From Prorocentrum cordatum (taxonomy: Eukaryota; Sar; Dinophyceae; Prorocentrales; Prorocentraceae), in the NCBI GenBank assembly GCA_963575745.1, contig CAUYUJ010015738.1, positions 708,414 through 772,413 of the forward strand: a DNA stretch of 64,000 bases, in the 5' to 3' direction. Numbering within the stretch: position 1 is the first letter of the stretch; each line of letters opens with the position of its first letter. The notes beneath the pieces are model-generated. The model saw only the letters and a list, made by a program, of their open reading frames with translations. It searched no databases and was not told the DNA's origin. A program made the position numbers and the translations under genes. Positions 49,665 through 61,284 of this stretch are shown piece after piece.

Positions 49665-51060
49665 GTGATCCCAGACCTCCCAGGCCGCCTCGATCCTCGA
49701 GGCTCGAGGGCGGCAGCTCGAGGCCGAGCGCTGCGCGTGCCGCCTTCGCCTGGGCCTCCCGGGGGGGGCTCCTCGTCGCCGCGGCTGGCTTCCCCTCCCA
49801 AGTCCTGGTCAAAACGCACCCCTGGAGAGAAGTGCTGGGGTCGGCTTGGAGGGAGGAGGGAATCGGACCTCGAACGTCTCCCACGGCTCAGGACGGAAGT
49901 CTTCCGTCGTTCTCGACGTCCAGGGGCCGCCTCTGGGCCCCTGGACCGCAACAGCAGCGAAACCGGGATGGAAACCTGGAGAGAGGGAACATCTGGGGGC
50001 CACGTGCGTATGGACAAAATCACGGCGCCGGAGGTCTGGGAGATGGTGCGCCGCAGCCGGCTCCGCAAGGAGGAGGGCATTGCTGCTCTTCGCGGCCGAT
50101 GCCTGAACGATCCCCTGCAAGATGCCCTTTGCGCAAGGGCCGAGCCACGCCATTCCGCGAACCTGTCCGGAGAGCTGAGCACACGCCGCCTAGAAACAAT
50201 ACGGCTTCAGCCAGAATGGATACGGATTGCAAGGATGAGGGCGACGACAGCACTGCGCCACAAAAGCACGCATCATACCGTGGAATCACATCGGACGGCG
50301 GACGACAGCCGCAAGACACTGTTCATGGTGATGCCGCGAGGGCTAGTACGTCGTACGGTCAGCAATGTTTGCTTAGCGTGTCGCGGCGACGGCCCTGGCG
50401 ATACGCTATGCCTTGAAAGCGGACAACGTGTCGATCCGCTCCGCGGGGCGGGAGGCTAGGAAAGGCTCGGAAATGGGAAGTGGTTAGCGTGTCACGGCGA
50501 ATCGCGGTGGGCCAGAACCTGCCGAGCGACAGACTGAGCAAACTGCCCGACCGTGTGTCTTGCATTCTAAACACCCGGTCGCCCTCCATCCTGGAGCAGA
50601 GCAGGGCAGCTCATCCCGAAACCCACCCTGGAGAAGTCCTGTTGTCGTTCCAGAACGATCCCGAGCCCGCGATCGCACGGCGACGGAACTCGCAGAGGAG
50701 GCAGCTGGCATCAAGAAACATCACTGCCATCAGGGGCATCCTTGCCGCGACTGCTTACACACGATACAGAGCAGGACACCACATCCAAACAAAGCGTGGT
50801 AGCAGTGAGAAGTCGAGGAGTAGACGGCTGAAGCTCCCAAAGAAAAACAGAGAAGGCGACCGCGCCCAGCGAATCGGGAACAACATACTCAGGGGATGAG
50901 GAAAAAGAGGGATCAGGGGAAAGAGGGAGGGAGGAAAATGAGGAGGAACGGAGGACGAACAGAGGAGGAACGAGAAGGGGGGGGGGGGAATCGAGACCCA
51001 GCGCAAAGCGAGTCCTTGCTCCGCAGGAAAAGGAAACGCGAACAGAGGACACAGCTTCTC
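49665..51060. other. No recognised gene
   Basis: Overlapping long frames on both strands (for example plus 49632-50459) without domains. 50425-50490 shares short words with 48130-48220 (GCGGGGCGGGAGGCT). Nothing else is seen. Confidence 0.4.
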
Positions 51061-51074
51061 CGGTGAGGAGCGCC

Positions 51075-51279
51075 GTCTTTCTCCTCCCTCCTCCTCCTCC
51101 TCCTCCTCCTCCTCCTCCTCCTCCTCCTCACTCTTCCTCTCCTAGTCCTCATCATCGTGGTGCTCTTCCCTGTCCCCCTCCTCCTCCTCCTCCTCCTCAT
51201 CCTCCTCGTTCCCCTCCTCATCCTCCTCCTCCTTCTTACTATCCCCCGCCTCTTCTCGTTCGAGACGAGAGTCAAGTCG

Positions 51280-51344
<65 letters not shown>

Positions 51345-51345
51345 A
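51075..51345 (+). repeat. (CCT)n and (CA)n microsatellites
   Basis: CCT runs at 51082-51128 and 51177-51235. (CA)n at 51283-51340. Confidence 0.95.
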
Positions 51346-51603
51346 CGCACACTGCTACATATAGACACATACATACATGCACATACAGCTATACATATAC
51401 ATGTGTATGCACATGTAGGAGAGAGCGTGATCCACCGCCGCTTTACTGTGGAAAATTGCCAACCTTTTCCTCCGGAGCCCGGGGGTCGCCCCCCCCCCCC
51501 CCCTCCGAAAATCCCCCCCCCCCCTGCTGGAACCCCTCCCCCCCCCCCCCCCCCCTCCCCCGGCAAAACCCCCCCATCCCGTAACCCCCCCCCCCCCCCC
51601 CCT

Positions 51604-52445
51604 TCCCCCTCGAAAACCGGGGGGTCACTACCGGTTCGAACCCCCCCCCCCTCGAAAACCGGAGGGGGATCACTACCGGTTCGAACCCCTCCCCACCCCC
51701 CCCACTCACCGCCAGCAAACGACTCCCGGTCCCTACCACCGTCCGCATCACATCCTCCACTGTTGTTCCCAGCGCCACTGTCCTCACCACCACTGTCCCC
51801 ACTGTGTCCCCACCAGTGCCCCCACCACTGTCGCACTGTCCCCACTGTCCCCACCACTGTTCCCACCACGGTTCCACTCTCCCCACTGTCTCCACGGCCC
51901 CAACCACTGCCCGACTATCCCCACTGTCCCCACTGTCCCACTGACTCCGCCGCTGTCCCACTGAGCTGTCCCACTGTTCCCACCACTGTCCCCACTGTCC
52001 CCACCACTGTCCCCACTGTACCTCTGTCCCATTGTCCCACCGCCGTCCTCGCCACCGCCTTCACCACTGTCCCCACCACCATTGTACCCTCCACTGTCCC
52101 ACTGTTTCCACCTCATTCCCACTGTGCCCACACCACTGTCCCCACCACCACCGTCCCCACCACTGTCCACTGTCCCCCCTGTTCCCACCATTGTCCCCAC
52201 CACTGTCCCCACCACTACCGGCCCTCTACTGTCCCACTGTCCCACTGTCCCCACCACTGTCCCGCTGTCCCCTCACCACTGTCCCACCAACACCGTCCCC
52301 ACCTCTGTCCGCACCCCCACTCGGTTTTCGAGGGGGGGGGGGGTTCGAACCGGCAGTGACCCCCCCCCCTTTTCATGATGAGCCGGGGGGGGGGGGGGGA
52401 GGGGTTCGAACCGGTAGTGACCCCCCCGGTTTTCCGGAGGGGGGG
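51604..52445. repeat. CCCCACTGT minisatellite bounded by inverted repeats
   Basis: The core 51780-52290 is a degenerate array of CCCCACTGTCCCCACCACTG type. On the left, two tandem copies of TCGAAAACCGG then GGTCACTACCGGTTCGAACC (51610-51690) are matched on the right by two inverted copies (52318-52440: GGTTCGAACCGGTAGTGACC then GGTTTTC). Long C-runs and G-runs adjoin each copy. Confidence 0.8.
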
Positions 52446-52449
52446 CCCC

Positions 52450-54340
52450 CAAGACCGCCCCAGGAGGGCCCAAAGACGGCCTAAGAGGCCTTTAAGACGC
52501 CCAAGATGGCCTCCAAGACAGCCCTGGAGCATTCCAAGAGGGCCCAAGTCGGCCCATAGAGGCCCCCCAAACAGCTTCCGACGGCGTCAGACGGACCAGA
52601 AGCCCACCAAGACGGCAGAACATGGCCCTAAGATGGCCCAAGACGGCCCAGGAGGCCTCCAAGAGGGCCGCCAGGAAGGCCCGAAAAGTCCAAAATCATT
52701 CATTTCCCATGGTTTTTGAAGGATTGTGGCATTTGCTATTTTTCTGCCTTCCGACGGCCCGAGACGGCTCAAGTGCCCCCAAAGATTGCCCAAGAGGCCC
52801 AAGACACGGCCCCATGAGGCCCCCAAGACGGCCCAAGCGGTCTCCAAGACGCTCAAGATGGCCTCCAAGACGGCCCAAGAGCCCTCTAAGACGTCCTCCA
52901 AGAAGGCCCGAAAGGGTCAAAATGGCCTCCAGACGGCCAAGGTGACCTTCAAGATGCCCACGTGTTCCCCGAAGGTTTTCCAAACCGATTCGGGAAACAT
53001 ATGGTCCGATAGCTTGGCAGGTCTGGCCTCAACGTTCGGCCACATAGGCGCTTCCAGAAAGGCAGGGGGCGGCGGTGATTCGCCGTAGGCGTCTTCGATC
53101 CGCCGCCCCCTGTACTTGTCACGGGGGTGCCCGGCGTGCTGGATCCTTTCGGATTTGGTGTTGGTTCTTTTCCAAAAGAACTATCCCCTGGGGCTTCGGC
53201 CAGTCCCGCTGGCCACCCGGAAGAGCGCACAAAGCTGCACAAAGCGCGGAAACGAGCTCAACGTCCACAAACAAATTCTCGGGTCAATGCCTCTCCCGCT
53301 CCGAGATGGCCCTCGATGGCCTCCAAGACCGCTCAGATGGCCCGAGGTGGTTTCCAAGTTCGCCCGAGATGGGCCAAGATGGCCTCCACGACGGCCCACG
53401 AGGGTCCAAATTGCCTCCAAGTCGGCCCAAGATGCCTCCAAGACGGCGCAAAGGCCCCCCAAGACGCCTCCAAGACAGCCGACGAGGGCTCCCAGAGGTC
53501 CTCCAGGAAGGCCCGAAGAGGCCACCATCATTGATTGTCCTAAGGTTTTTGACGGATTTTGACATTTGCTTCTTTTCGGCCTTCCGACGGCCCGAGACGG
53601 CCCAAGAGCCCCCAAAGATCGCCCCAAGATCGCCCAAGAGGCCTCCAAGATGGCCCCAGAACGGCCCAAGAGGCCCCCAAGACCGCCCCAGGAGGGCCCA
53701 AAGACGGCCAAAAAGGTCTCCAAGATGCACAAGATGGCCTCCCAGACGGCCCTGGAGCACCCCAAGAGGGCCTCCAGTCGGCACAGAGAGGCCCCAAGAC
53801 AGCTTCCGACGGCGTCAGACGGGCCAGGAGCCCACCAAGCCAGCCCACGACGGTTCTAAGATGGCCCAAGACGGGCCAAGAGGCCCCCAAGACGCCTCCA
53901 AGAGGGCCCCCAGGAAGGCCCAAAGAGGTCAAAATCATGTGTTATTCTTAAGTGTTTGAAGGGTTTGGGCATTTGCTTCTCTTCGGCCTTCCGACGGCCC
54001 GAGACGGCCCAAGAGCCCCGAAAGATCGCCCCAAGATCGCCCAAGAGGCCTCCAAGATGGCCCCAGAACCGCCCAAGAGGCCCCCAGGACGGCCCCAAGA
54101 GGGCCCAAGAGGGCCCAAGACGGTCCAAGAGGCCCCAAGATGGCCTCCAAGACGGCCCTGGAGCATTCCAAGAAGGCCCCAAGTCGGCCCAGGTAGGCCC
54201 CCCAAACGGATCCCGACGGCGCCAGACGGGCCAGGAGCCCACCAAGACGGCCGAAGAGGCCCCCGAGAAGCCCCCAAAGGCCCCCAAGAGGCCCAAGGAG
54301 GCCTCCCAATATACCTCCAAGAGGCTCCCAAGAAGCTCCC
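52450..54340 (+). repeat. CCAAGAGGCC-family array, unit about 405-420 bp
   Basis: The A/T-containing core (GGCATTTGCT, then TTTTCGGCCTTCCGACGGCC, then CGAGACGGC) recurs at about 52720, 53565 and 53970, spaced by one or two units, and is followed by CCAAGANGGCC runs. An unrelated segment with a GC-rich hairpin (53063-53112) interrupts the array. Confidence 0.85.
53063..53112. repeat. Perfect GC hairpin, 13-bp arms
   Basis: CAGGGGGCGGCGG at 53063-53075 is exactly inverted as CCGCCGCCCCCTG at 53100-53112, with a 24-nt loop. Confidence 0.9.
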
Positions 54341-54479
54341 AGGAGGCCTCAAGAGTGAAAGCTTTTGAGATCTTCAGAGAGTTCCAGGGGGCTTCCCAGA
54401 GCTTTAGAGAGTTCCAGAGAGATTCAGAACATGTCACTGAGAGCTTCTGAAAACTTCTGGGAGCTTCTGAGGGTCATGT

Positions 54480-55080
54480 TGATCGTGGGGACGGAGTGGG
54501 TGATGCTGGTCATGACGACGACGCGGGAGATGTTGATCATCGTAGTGATGTGGGTGTTGTCGGCCATGACGATGTTGAGTGTGAGGCTGGTCAAGGCGAT
54601 GGCGACGGTGATGTGAGTCGTGACGACGATGGGGGTGAGGCTGGTCATGACGATGGTCTGGTTCATGGTGGTCATGACGATGAGGGGGGGCAATGTTTGT
54701 CGTGGCCATGCTGAGGGTGGTGCCAGCCATGGCGATGGTGCGGGCGACGTTGGTGATGACGGTGACGAGGGTGATGCTGGCGATGGCGGCGATACGGGTG
54801 ATGTCGACGATGACGATGACGACGACATTGGTGGTGACTATGATCATGGTGATGTTCGTGAGGGCGGCGAGGACGGTAATGTTGGAGGTGGCGATGATGA
54901 GGGATGTCGGTGAGGACGATTATCACGGTGATGTTGGTGACGGCGATGGTGACGGTGATGTTGGTAATGACGACGATCAGGGTGCTGTTTGTGATGACGG
55001 CGATGAGGGTTACAGTGGTGATGGTGATGACGAAGTGGTGCTGGTGATGACGGCAATGGAGTAATCTTGGTGACGGCAAG
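54480..55080 (+). repeat. GATGGTGATGACG-type degenerate array
   Basis: About 600 bp of units such as GGTGATGTTGGTGATGACGG. The Met/Val/Asp-rich frames in it are artefacts. Confidence 0.85.
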
Positions 55081-55099
55081 GTTGAGGCCATCTTAGTGT

Positions 55100-55590
55100 T
55101 TGGATGCTGTTCACAAAGGTCCCTACAAAGCCTTCGGGAACGTTCGTTCGGGTTTCCTCAGGGGCCCTCAGGATCCCTCAAGATGCCTCATGATCCACGC
55201 AGGATGCATCAGGATTCCTCGGGCCGCCCCTCAGGGCACCACAAGGCTTCCCCAATTCCTCAGGACCCCTCAAGATCCCTGTGGATCCCCTGGAACCCCT
55301 TAGCCTTTTCATACGGAATCGGTACTTGCGGGCTTCCTCAGGAACACTCTGGATCCTTCAGGATGCCTCAGGATCCCTTCAGGATCCCTTCAGGATGCCT
55401 CTAGATTCTTCGGGGCCGCCCCTCAGGAGCCCCCAGGCTTCCCCAGGGTTCCTCAGAAGCCATCAGGATCCCCCAGGATCCTTCAAGACGCCATCTCATG
55501 TGCCCAAATCCCTCAGGATATCTCGGGCACCATCAGACCCCCCAGGATCCCAAAGGATCCCTCGGGATCCACCACGACTCCCCCCTTTCC
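55100..55590 (+). repeat. CTCAGGATCCC-type array
   Basis: Short units CCTCAGGATCCC dominate. A longer unit containing GGGCCGCCCCTCAGG and AGGCTTCCCC recurs about 190 bp apart (55220 and 55410). Confidence 0.75.
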
Positions 55591-55614
55591 CCCCAATCTC
55601 CCCCCCACACCCCC

Positions 55615-56228
55615 CGCTCAACACATACACATATGTAAGCACACACACCACCACCACCACAACCACCACCACCCCCACGACCACCACGACCACCACGACC
55701 ACCACCACACACGCACACCCGCACACGCACACGCACACCCACACCCACACACACACAAACACAAACAAACACGCACCAACACATACACACACCACCATGT
55801 ATATATATATATACATACACATCTGCATAGATTCATACATATCAGTGGGGGTGTCGGACGGTCATTCACTGTCCCTCGGTGCGTGGCTGAAGTGGGATCC
55901 CGCGTTGCGGATTAATGGTTGTTGTTGTCGTTGATGTCGTTGATGTTGTTGATGTAGTTGATGTTGTTGATGTTGTTTTTGTTATTGTTAGTGTTGTTGT
56001 TGTCGTTGTTGTTGCTTGGCACCATCCCCCCCGCGACCAACCCCGCGGCCCGCCCGCGACCCACCCGTGACCCACCCGCGACCCACCCGCGACCCGCCCG
56101 CGACCCACCCGAGACCCACCCCGCGACCCGGCCTGCGACCCACCCGCGACCCACCGGCGATCCACCCGCAACCCGCCCGCGACCCACCGGCGACCCACCC
56201 GCGACTCACCCCCCGACCCACCCACATT
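55615..56228 (+). repeat. CA/CCA repeat, GTTGATGTT repeat and 12-bp CGACCCACCCG array
   Basis: 55620-55795 is CA/CCACCA-rich. 55917-56010 is a GTTGATGTTGTT array. 56035-56225 repeats CGACCCACCCG. Confidence 0.85.
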
Positions 56229-56699
56229 CAACGAAAAATCGCCGCCTGCGGCGGGCTCGTTGTACAACTTGTAAGAATTAAGCGCCTACGGCGGGCTTCG
56301 TCAGAGTCTCGCAGACTGCAGACGTCCCCGCCGCCCCCTCACTCTTATCCGCGACTGCGTGGTGCTACTTAGTTATGGATATATGTCCCTCTCTCTATAT
56401 CTATATCTATATATATATAGATATGCATATGCACATGCATGTTCCCCATGATCCATCGTAGGCGTAGTACTTCTTCACAACTGGACTCTCCCCCGGTGTT
56501 CCCCTAGATTGCATCGGTATTTTGGACAACCGACGCGCGAGACATCCGCTAAAAAAAGCTGCACATACTGGACTCTTTCCTGGCGCTGCGCTGGGAAAGA
56601 ACCCAGTTTGCCGGGAAAGAACCCAGTCCACCGGGAAAAAAAATAACCGTTGAATCCCCCCCTCTCCTCTGTGCGAAAGGGGAAGGCGGGGTTTGCAAT

Positions 56700-56890
56700 C
56701 CCCCCCGCCCCTTGCACCAGAACCCTAGCCCTACCACCCTGCCAACCTGACCCTAACACTCTACGCCTACCAGTCAAACCCTAAGCATAACACCCTGATA
56801 ATGACCCGAATCCCTAGCCCCCTAACCATAAGCACGAGGCCTAAAGCCTACCACCTTACTACCCGAACCCTAACCAGAGCATCCTAACCA
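56700..56890 (+). repeat. Degenerate CCCTAA-rich stretch
   Basis: Words ACCCTAGCCCTA, GACCCTAAC, AAACCCTAAGC and AACCCTAACC recur with spacers. This loosely resembles decayed interstitial telomere-like repeat, but there is no clean tandem run. Confidence 0.4.
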
Positions 56891-57204
56891 TGAGCACCAA
56901 GCCTAATATGATCAAGGGTTGTGGGCGCTTCCAAGATAAAATATGCGCACAGGAGCCCCGCCGAAGCCCAAGCGGATCGGTGACCGATGCAAGCCCAGAA
57001 TCTAGGCTGGAAGCCCAGCGGTATGGCTTCCTCCGCAGATCAAGAGACCTCAACGCCCCGTGTGCTGCCAAATGCACGACCGTCGTCAACGTGCTCCTGG
57101 GAGGCCCATCAGCGTGGCGTCCTACGCAATCCCAGAGGACACCTCACAGCCTCCTCCTTGCCCTCGAAACTATCGCTCGCCTGCTCTCCTCCTCCACCGA
57201 CTGA

Positions 57205-57645
57205 TCCTTCGCCTTGGGGACGGCGAGAGGGATGGAGAGGGCGAGGGAGAGGAACGGGGAGAGGGAGAGGCAGAAGCAGAGGCAGAGGCAGAGAGAAGGG
57301 GAGAGGGAGAGGGAGAGGAATGGGGGAGGGGGATGATGTAGAGGGACGGGGAGAGGGTGAGGCAGAGGCAGAGAGAGAGAGGGAGGAAGAGGGAGAGGGA
57401 GAGAAAGAGAGGGCGAGCGAGGGATAGAGGGAAAGAGGAATATAGGGACAGAGGGAGAGAAATAGAAAGAGAGAGAGAGAGAGATCATAACAAGAATATT
57501 AAGAAGAAGGAGAAAGAGAAAGAGAGAAAGAGCGGGAGAAGTGGGGGGGCGGAGCGGAAGGCCGGGAGGGAATGGGGGGAGGGTAGGAGGAGAGGAAAAC
57601 CGAGAGAGAGAGGGACAGAGAGAGAGAGAGAAAGCAGGACTGGGT
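57205..57645 (+). repeat. GAGAGG purine-rich low-complexity tract
   Basis: (GA)n and GGGAGA runs over about 440 bp. Confidence 0.9.
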
Positions 57646-57884
57646 GGGAATGGAGTCAAGAATGGCCCTAAGCATGAGAGGCTCAGGGCGAGGAGGAAAA
57701 TCAGGAACAGACAAGGGAAGAGAAGACTGCAGGGAGGAAGAGGACAATCCCCTCAGCCCTTTAGGGCGTAGGTGGTCTAGGGCCGGCTCCTCTTCCAACC
57801 CCTTTCTTCCCCCTCGGGGAGGGGCTTACCCCTCCCCCTACCCCCCACCCTGGACCTGTGAAGGGGGTTTCGCTGGCAGTTGGA

Positions 57885-58565
57885 GAGTTCAAGGTGGCCC
57901 AAGACGGCTCCAAGAGCGCCTCGGAGAGCCCAAGATGAGCTCCGATATGATTCAAAATAGCCAGATGTGCCTCAAGATGGCTCCGAAGGTGCTCCAAAAG
58001 GCCCCAAGACCGCCCCAAGACGACTCCAAGAGGCCTCCGAGACCTCCAAGGAGGCCTCCAAGAGGCCAAAATCCTTCAAACACCTGGGGAACACCAATGA
58101 TTTTTGCATCGTCGCCCGCTCGCTTTCGGTAGCCTTCCGAGGCCTCGAGATGGCTCCAAGATGGCCCAAGAGGGCCCCAAGAGGGGCCCAAGAGAGAGCC
58201 CCAAGACTGCCGCAAGAGCGCCCAAGGGCGCCCCAAGAGCGCTCAAAGAGCGTCCCAAGAGAGCTCCTGAGGAGCAGCGCTAATTGAGGAACCCCTCTTG
58301 TTTGATCGATGTCCTCCAAGATGCCTCCAAGAGCGTCTCCAAGGCTCCCAAGAGCGCCCAAAGAGGGCCCAAAGACGCGCCCAGACGGCCCCAAGAGGCG
58401 CCGAAGAGGCCTCCAAGAGGCTCCCAAGAGGCCCCCAAGAGGCTTCAAAAGGATCTCCCGCTCAAAGACGGCCCTGGGCCCGCCAAGGTGTCCCCAGGAC
58501 GCTCCAAGAGGCCTCCAAAAAGCTTTCAAAACACATCCGAGGAGACTCCGGGAGGTATCGCATTC
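57885..58565 (+). repeat. CCAAGAGGCC-family repeat
   Basis: Runs of CCAAGAGGCCTCC flank an A/T-containing core (ACACCTGGGGAACACCAATG then TTTTTGCATC). Same family as at 31 and 53 kb. Confidence 0.8.
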
Positions 58566-58589
58566 AAGAGGTTTCTGGCTCTTCTGCTC

Positions 58590-58830
58590 GCCCCTTTCCT
58601 CCTCCTCCTTCCCCTCCTCATCCTCATCCGCCTATTCCTCCTCCTCGTCCTCCTCCCTCCTCCCTCTTCCCCCTCCCCAACCTCCTCCTCCTCCTCCTCC
58701 TCCTCCTCCTCCTCCTCCTCCTCCTCCTCGTCCTTCTCCACGTTGTCCTCCTCCTTCCTCCTCCTCGCTCTACGCCCTACTCCTCCTCCTCCTCCTCCAC
58801 CTCCTTCTCCTCCTCATCCGATTCCTCCTC
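58590..58830 (+). repeat. (CCT)n microsatellite
   Basis: CTC/CCT runs downstream of the kinase gene. Acidic Glu-rich frames on the minus strand are artefacts. Confidence 0.9.
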
Positions 58831-59051
58831 CTTCCTCCCCCTCTTGGGGTACGACGGTTTCTCCAGCACTTGTTCCTCTGTATGATCCCCCGCTTCCCTG
58901 ATCACGGCAACTCGCCTGGGCATCGTTTGTGGATGTGCTGGCTGGGATGCGCGAAGCTTCAACAATTTGGTAGAGCTGACCGCAGGCGAGGCAATGGACG
59001 AAGCCACGCGGGCGTGCCAACTACAGGCTAGACAGTGCAAAAAAAGGCGCC

Positions 59052-60218
59052 TCACATCAAGGTGCAACATATCTGCCCTTTATTTCCCTTCACGTGGGGG
59101 GCGCGGATATCATCGCTCACATTACGCACTGTCTCTGCTGCCTCTGAGGCCGCGGGAACATGAACAGTGGGAACAGGACCCTTCTTCTTCAGGATGGGGG
59201 CCTTGTGAACGTTGTCGCCCTCTGTCTGGGCGCGGTCAATGAGCTTCTCGGCGGCCTCGAGGTGGAGCTCCCCGCCAGCCTCCTGTATGAAACGGATGAA
59301 CTCGTTGTAATCGATCTTGCCGTCGTGAGATGAGTCCGCCTCGTCCAACAGCTTGGAGACGTCTTGCCCCTCGTACACCTCGCCGAGCAGCTCCGCCAGC
59401 TCTTCCCTCGTGATGTAGCCATTGTTGTCGACATCGAAGCGCCTGAATGTTTGCCGGAGGAGGTCATCGTGGAGCTGGATGCGGGACGACACCATTGCCG
59501 CCAGAAATTCAGAGTAATGGATCTCCTCCGCGTGATTCGTGTCCAGGGACGCAAAAGCCGCTGCCACATGCTCGTCGTCAATGTGGAACTTGTCCTGCAG
59601 CACCGTCTTGAATTCTGCGACGGTGATGGTGCCAGACCTGTCTGTGTCTATCTCGATGAAAGCGTCTCGCACCTGCTTGCGCTCATCGTTCGTCAAAGAC
59701 CAGGCCATCATCGACATACAGGCGCGCCGTAGATTTGAAGCTTGCCCAAAGTTGGACAGCGCGTCCGCGATACCCTGGTCGACGTCGTGCATGTCGTCGT
59801 TCATGTGGTTCCTCCTCTCGATCCACTGGTGCTGGAGGGCCTGCTTGGCGGTGAGCCGGTCGTTGGGGTCCACAACCATCAACATATCGATGAAGTCCTG
59901 GGCGCTCGAGCTAATGCTATCCCACTGTTTCTTTTTCTTCGCGAACTTCCCTACCTTGATGTTCATCTGCAGCTTCTCTGCGTTGCCTTGGAACGGCATG
60001 TACCCGAGGAGCAAAATAAAAACAGAGACCCCGAGGCTCCACATGTCGCACTGGTTCGTGTAGCTGCCGCGGAGGACCTCAGGCGCGATGTAGGCCAGGG
60101 TCCCGCAGCTCAGGTGGAGCTTTATGTTCGGCGACAAGATTCTGCTGAAGCCAAAGTCGATGAGCTTCAGGTGGTCGGAGTCCTCGCTCTCGTATAAAAA
60201 ATTCTCGAGCTTGATCCG
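59052..60218 (-). CDS. Calcium-dependent protein kinase (CDPK), C-terminal exon
   Basis: Ser/Thr kinase directly activated by Ca2+. The frame opens at 60218, after an in-frame TAG (60221-60219) that also supplies an AG acceptor, so this is an internal-to-last exon of 388 codons. It starts within the catalytic loop (IKLENF). Then come DFGFSR, the activation segment GTLAYIAPEV, DMWSLGVSVFILLLG and the C-lobe end, a junction segment (NLRRACMSMMAWSL) and four EF-hands. EF1 DTDRSGTITVAE, EF3 DVDNNGYITREE and EF4 DSSHDGKIDYNE look canonical. EF2 DTNHAEEIHYSE is degenerate at positions 5 and 6. The protein ends QICCTLM, a possible CaaX prenylation signal with an adjacent Cys. The N-lobe with the ATP Lys is not seen in the window and presumably lies beyond 64000. 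No second intron is needed in this exon. Confidence 0.92.
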   Translation of the reverse strand, partial: RIKLENFLYESEDSDHLKLIDFGFSRILSPNIKLHLSCGTLAYIAPEVLRGSYTNQCDMWSLGVSVFILLLGYMPFQGNAEKLQMNIKVGKFAKKKKQWDSISSSAQDFIDMLMVVDPNDRLTAKQALQHQWIERRNHMNDDMHDVDQGIADALSNFGQASNLRRACMSMMAWSLTNDERKQVRDAFIEIDTDRSGTITVAEFKTVLQDKFHIDDEHVAAAFASLDTNHAEEIHYSEFLAAMVSSRIQLHDDLLRQTFRRFDVDNNGYITREELAELLGEVYEGQDVSKLLDEADSSHDGKIDYNEFIRFIQEAGGELHLEAAEKLIDRAQTEGDNVHKAPILKKKGPVPTVHVPAASEAAETVRNVSDDIRAPHVKGNKGQICCTLM

Positions 60219-61284
60219 CTACCGTGCCTCTGGCACGCAGGTCGGGGTGCCATCAGGTACGCGATGGTCCGCAGTCGTGGGGCTTGCGAGGGCTAGAACC
60301 GCACCCGCGCGCTTCGCGCGCGAGTTGGGCTACGTCACGACATAGCGGGCGCGTGTATCGATACCTCGTGAGCTGGGTCTTTACCAGGGTCGCCAGCGTC
60401 CAGGTTACCAGGGTCGCCAGCGCCCAGGTCGTAACTAGGAGGAGGAGGAGAAAGAGGAGGAGGACCGCTCAACATCGAACGAGCGAAGCTCTCCCACAGC
60501 GCCACTGGCAGCATCTGACCTCGAATGCCCCCTCGCTGGGGTCGCCCCCCGGGCCGACGCGACGCGAGCCTGCCGTGGGACCTCCCTCGTCCCTGGTCGC
60601 TCTTCTTGGGCTCCTTGGGGCGCTCTCGGCGCCCTCTTGCGATGTCTTCGGCCCGCGGGAGCCAGCCTGGATCCCCTCAACGGGCTGCCGGGGCGCCCTC
60701 GTCGGGGCGCCCTGGCGCACTGGTGGACCGCACCGGAGGCATGCAAGAGGCCTCTCGAGGGCCCCGGGCAAGAGGTCGGACCTCAAGGGTGAGTCCGGCG
60801 CGAGGCTCCGAAGGAGAAGGGGAAGAGGAAGAAGGGGGGGGGGAGGGAGAAAGGAGGGGGCAGGGAGAGAGGGGGGCAAGGAAAAGTTGGGTGCGTCGCG
60901 GAGTGCGAGGTGAAGGGAGGAGAGGGAAAAGTTTTTTTTGATTTGCGCGCGGGTGATCGTCTGCCGAACACTCCTGCCCGTGGCGCCGAAACGACGAGCG
61001 AGGGGCCCGAAGAAGGGCCGAAAGAAGCGAGGGACGGACCAGGACCCGAACAGAGCCGAGCGAGGGACCGACCCGAACAAAGAGGGACAACGAAAACTCG
61101 AGGGCCCGAGACACGCGATGCTGGCAAGACTGGTGAAACAATTTGAAGCCCGCGTCCTGGCTCCTGGGCTTCCAGCCTCAACCTGCCAGGCAGCACATTA
61201 TACAACATACCAGCAAGGCGGCGGAGAGCCCTTTCCTCTCTTCGCGAGCCTGGGCTGGGGGGGGGGGCAAAAGGAGCACATAAA
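60219..61284. other. Probable CDPK intron sequence; no gene
   Basis: GC-rich. 60465-60582 resembles the right half of the 8591-8782 inverted-repeat element. 60830-60880 is G/A-rich. No kinase N-lobe exon was found on the minus strand. Confidence 0.45.

Noticed and set aside
51610-51690. tRNA gene suggested by GGTTCGAACC
   Set aside because: No acceptor, D or anticodon arm around it; the word is palindromic and recurs in repeat borders.
56700-56890. Telomere end
   Set aside because: CCCTAA words are scattered and imperfect, with unique sequence on both sides; at most an old interstitial relic.
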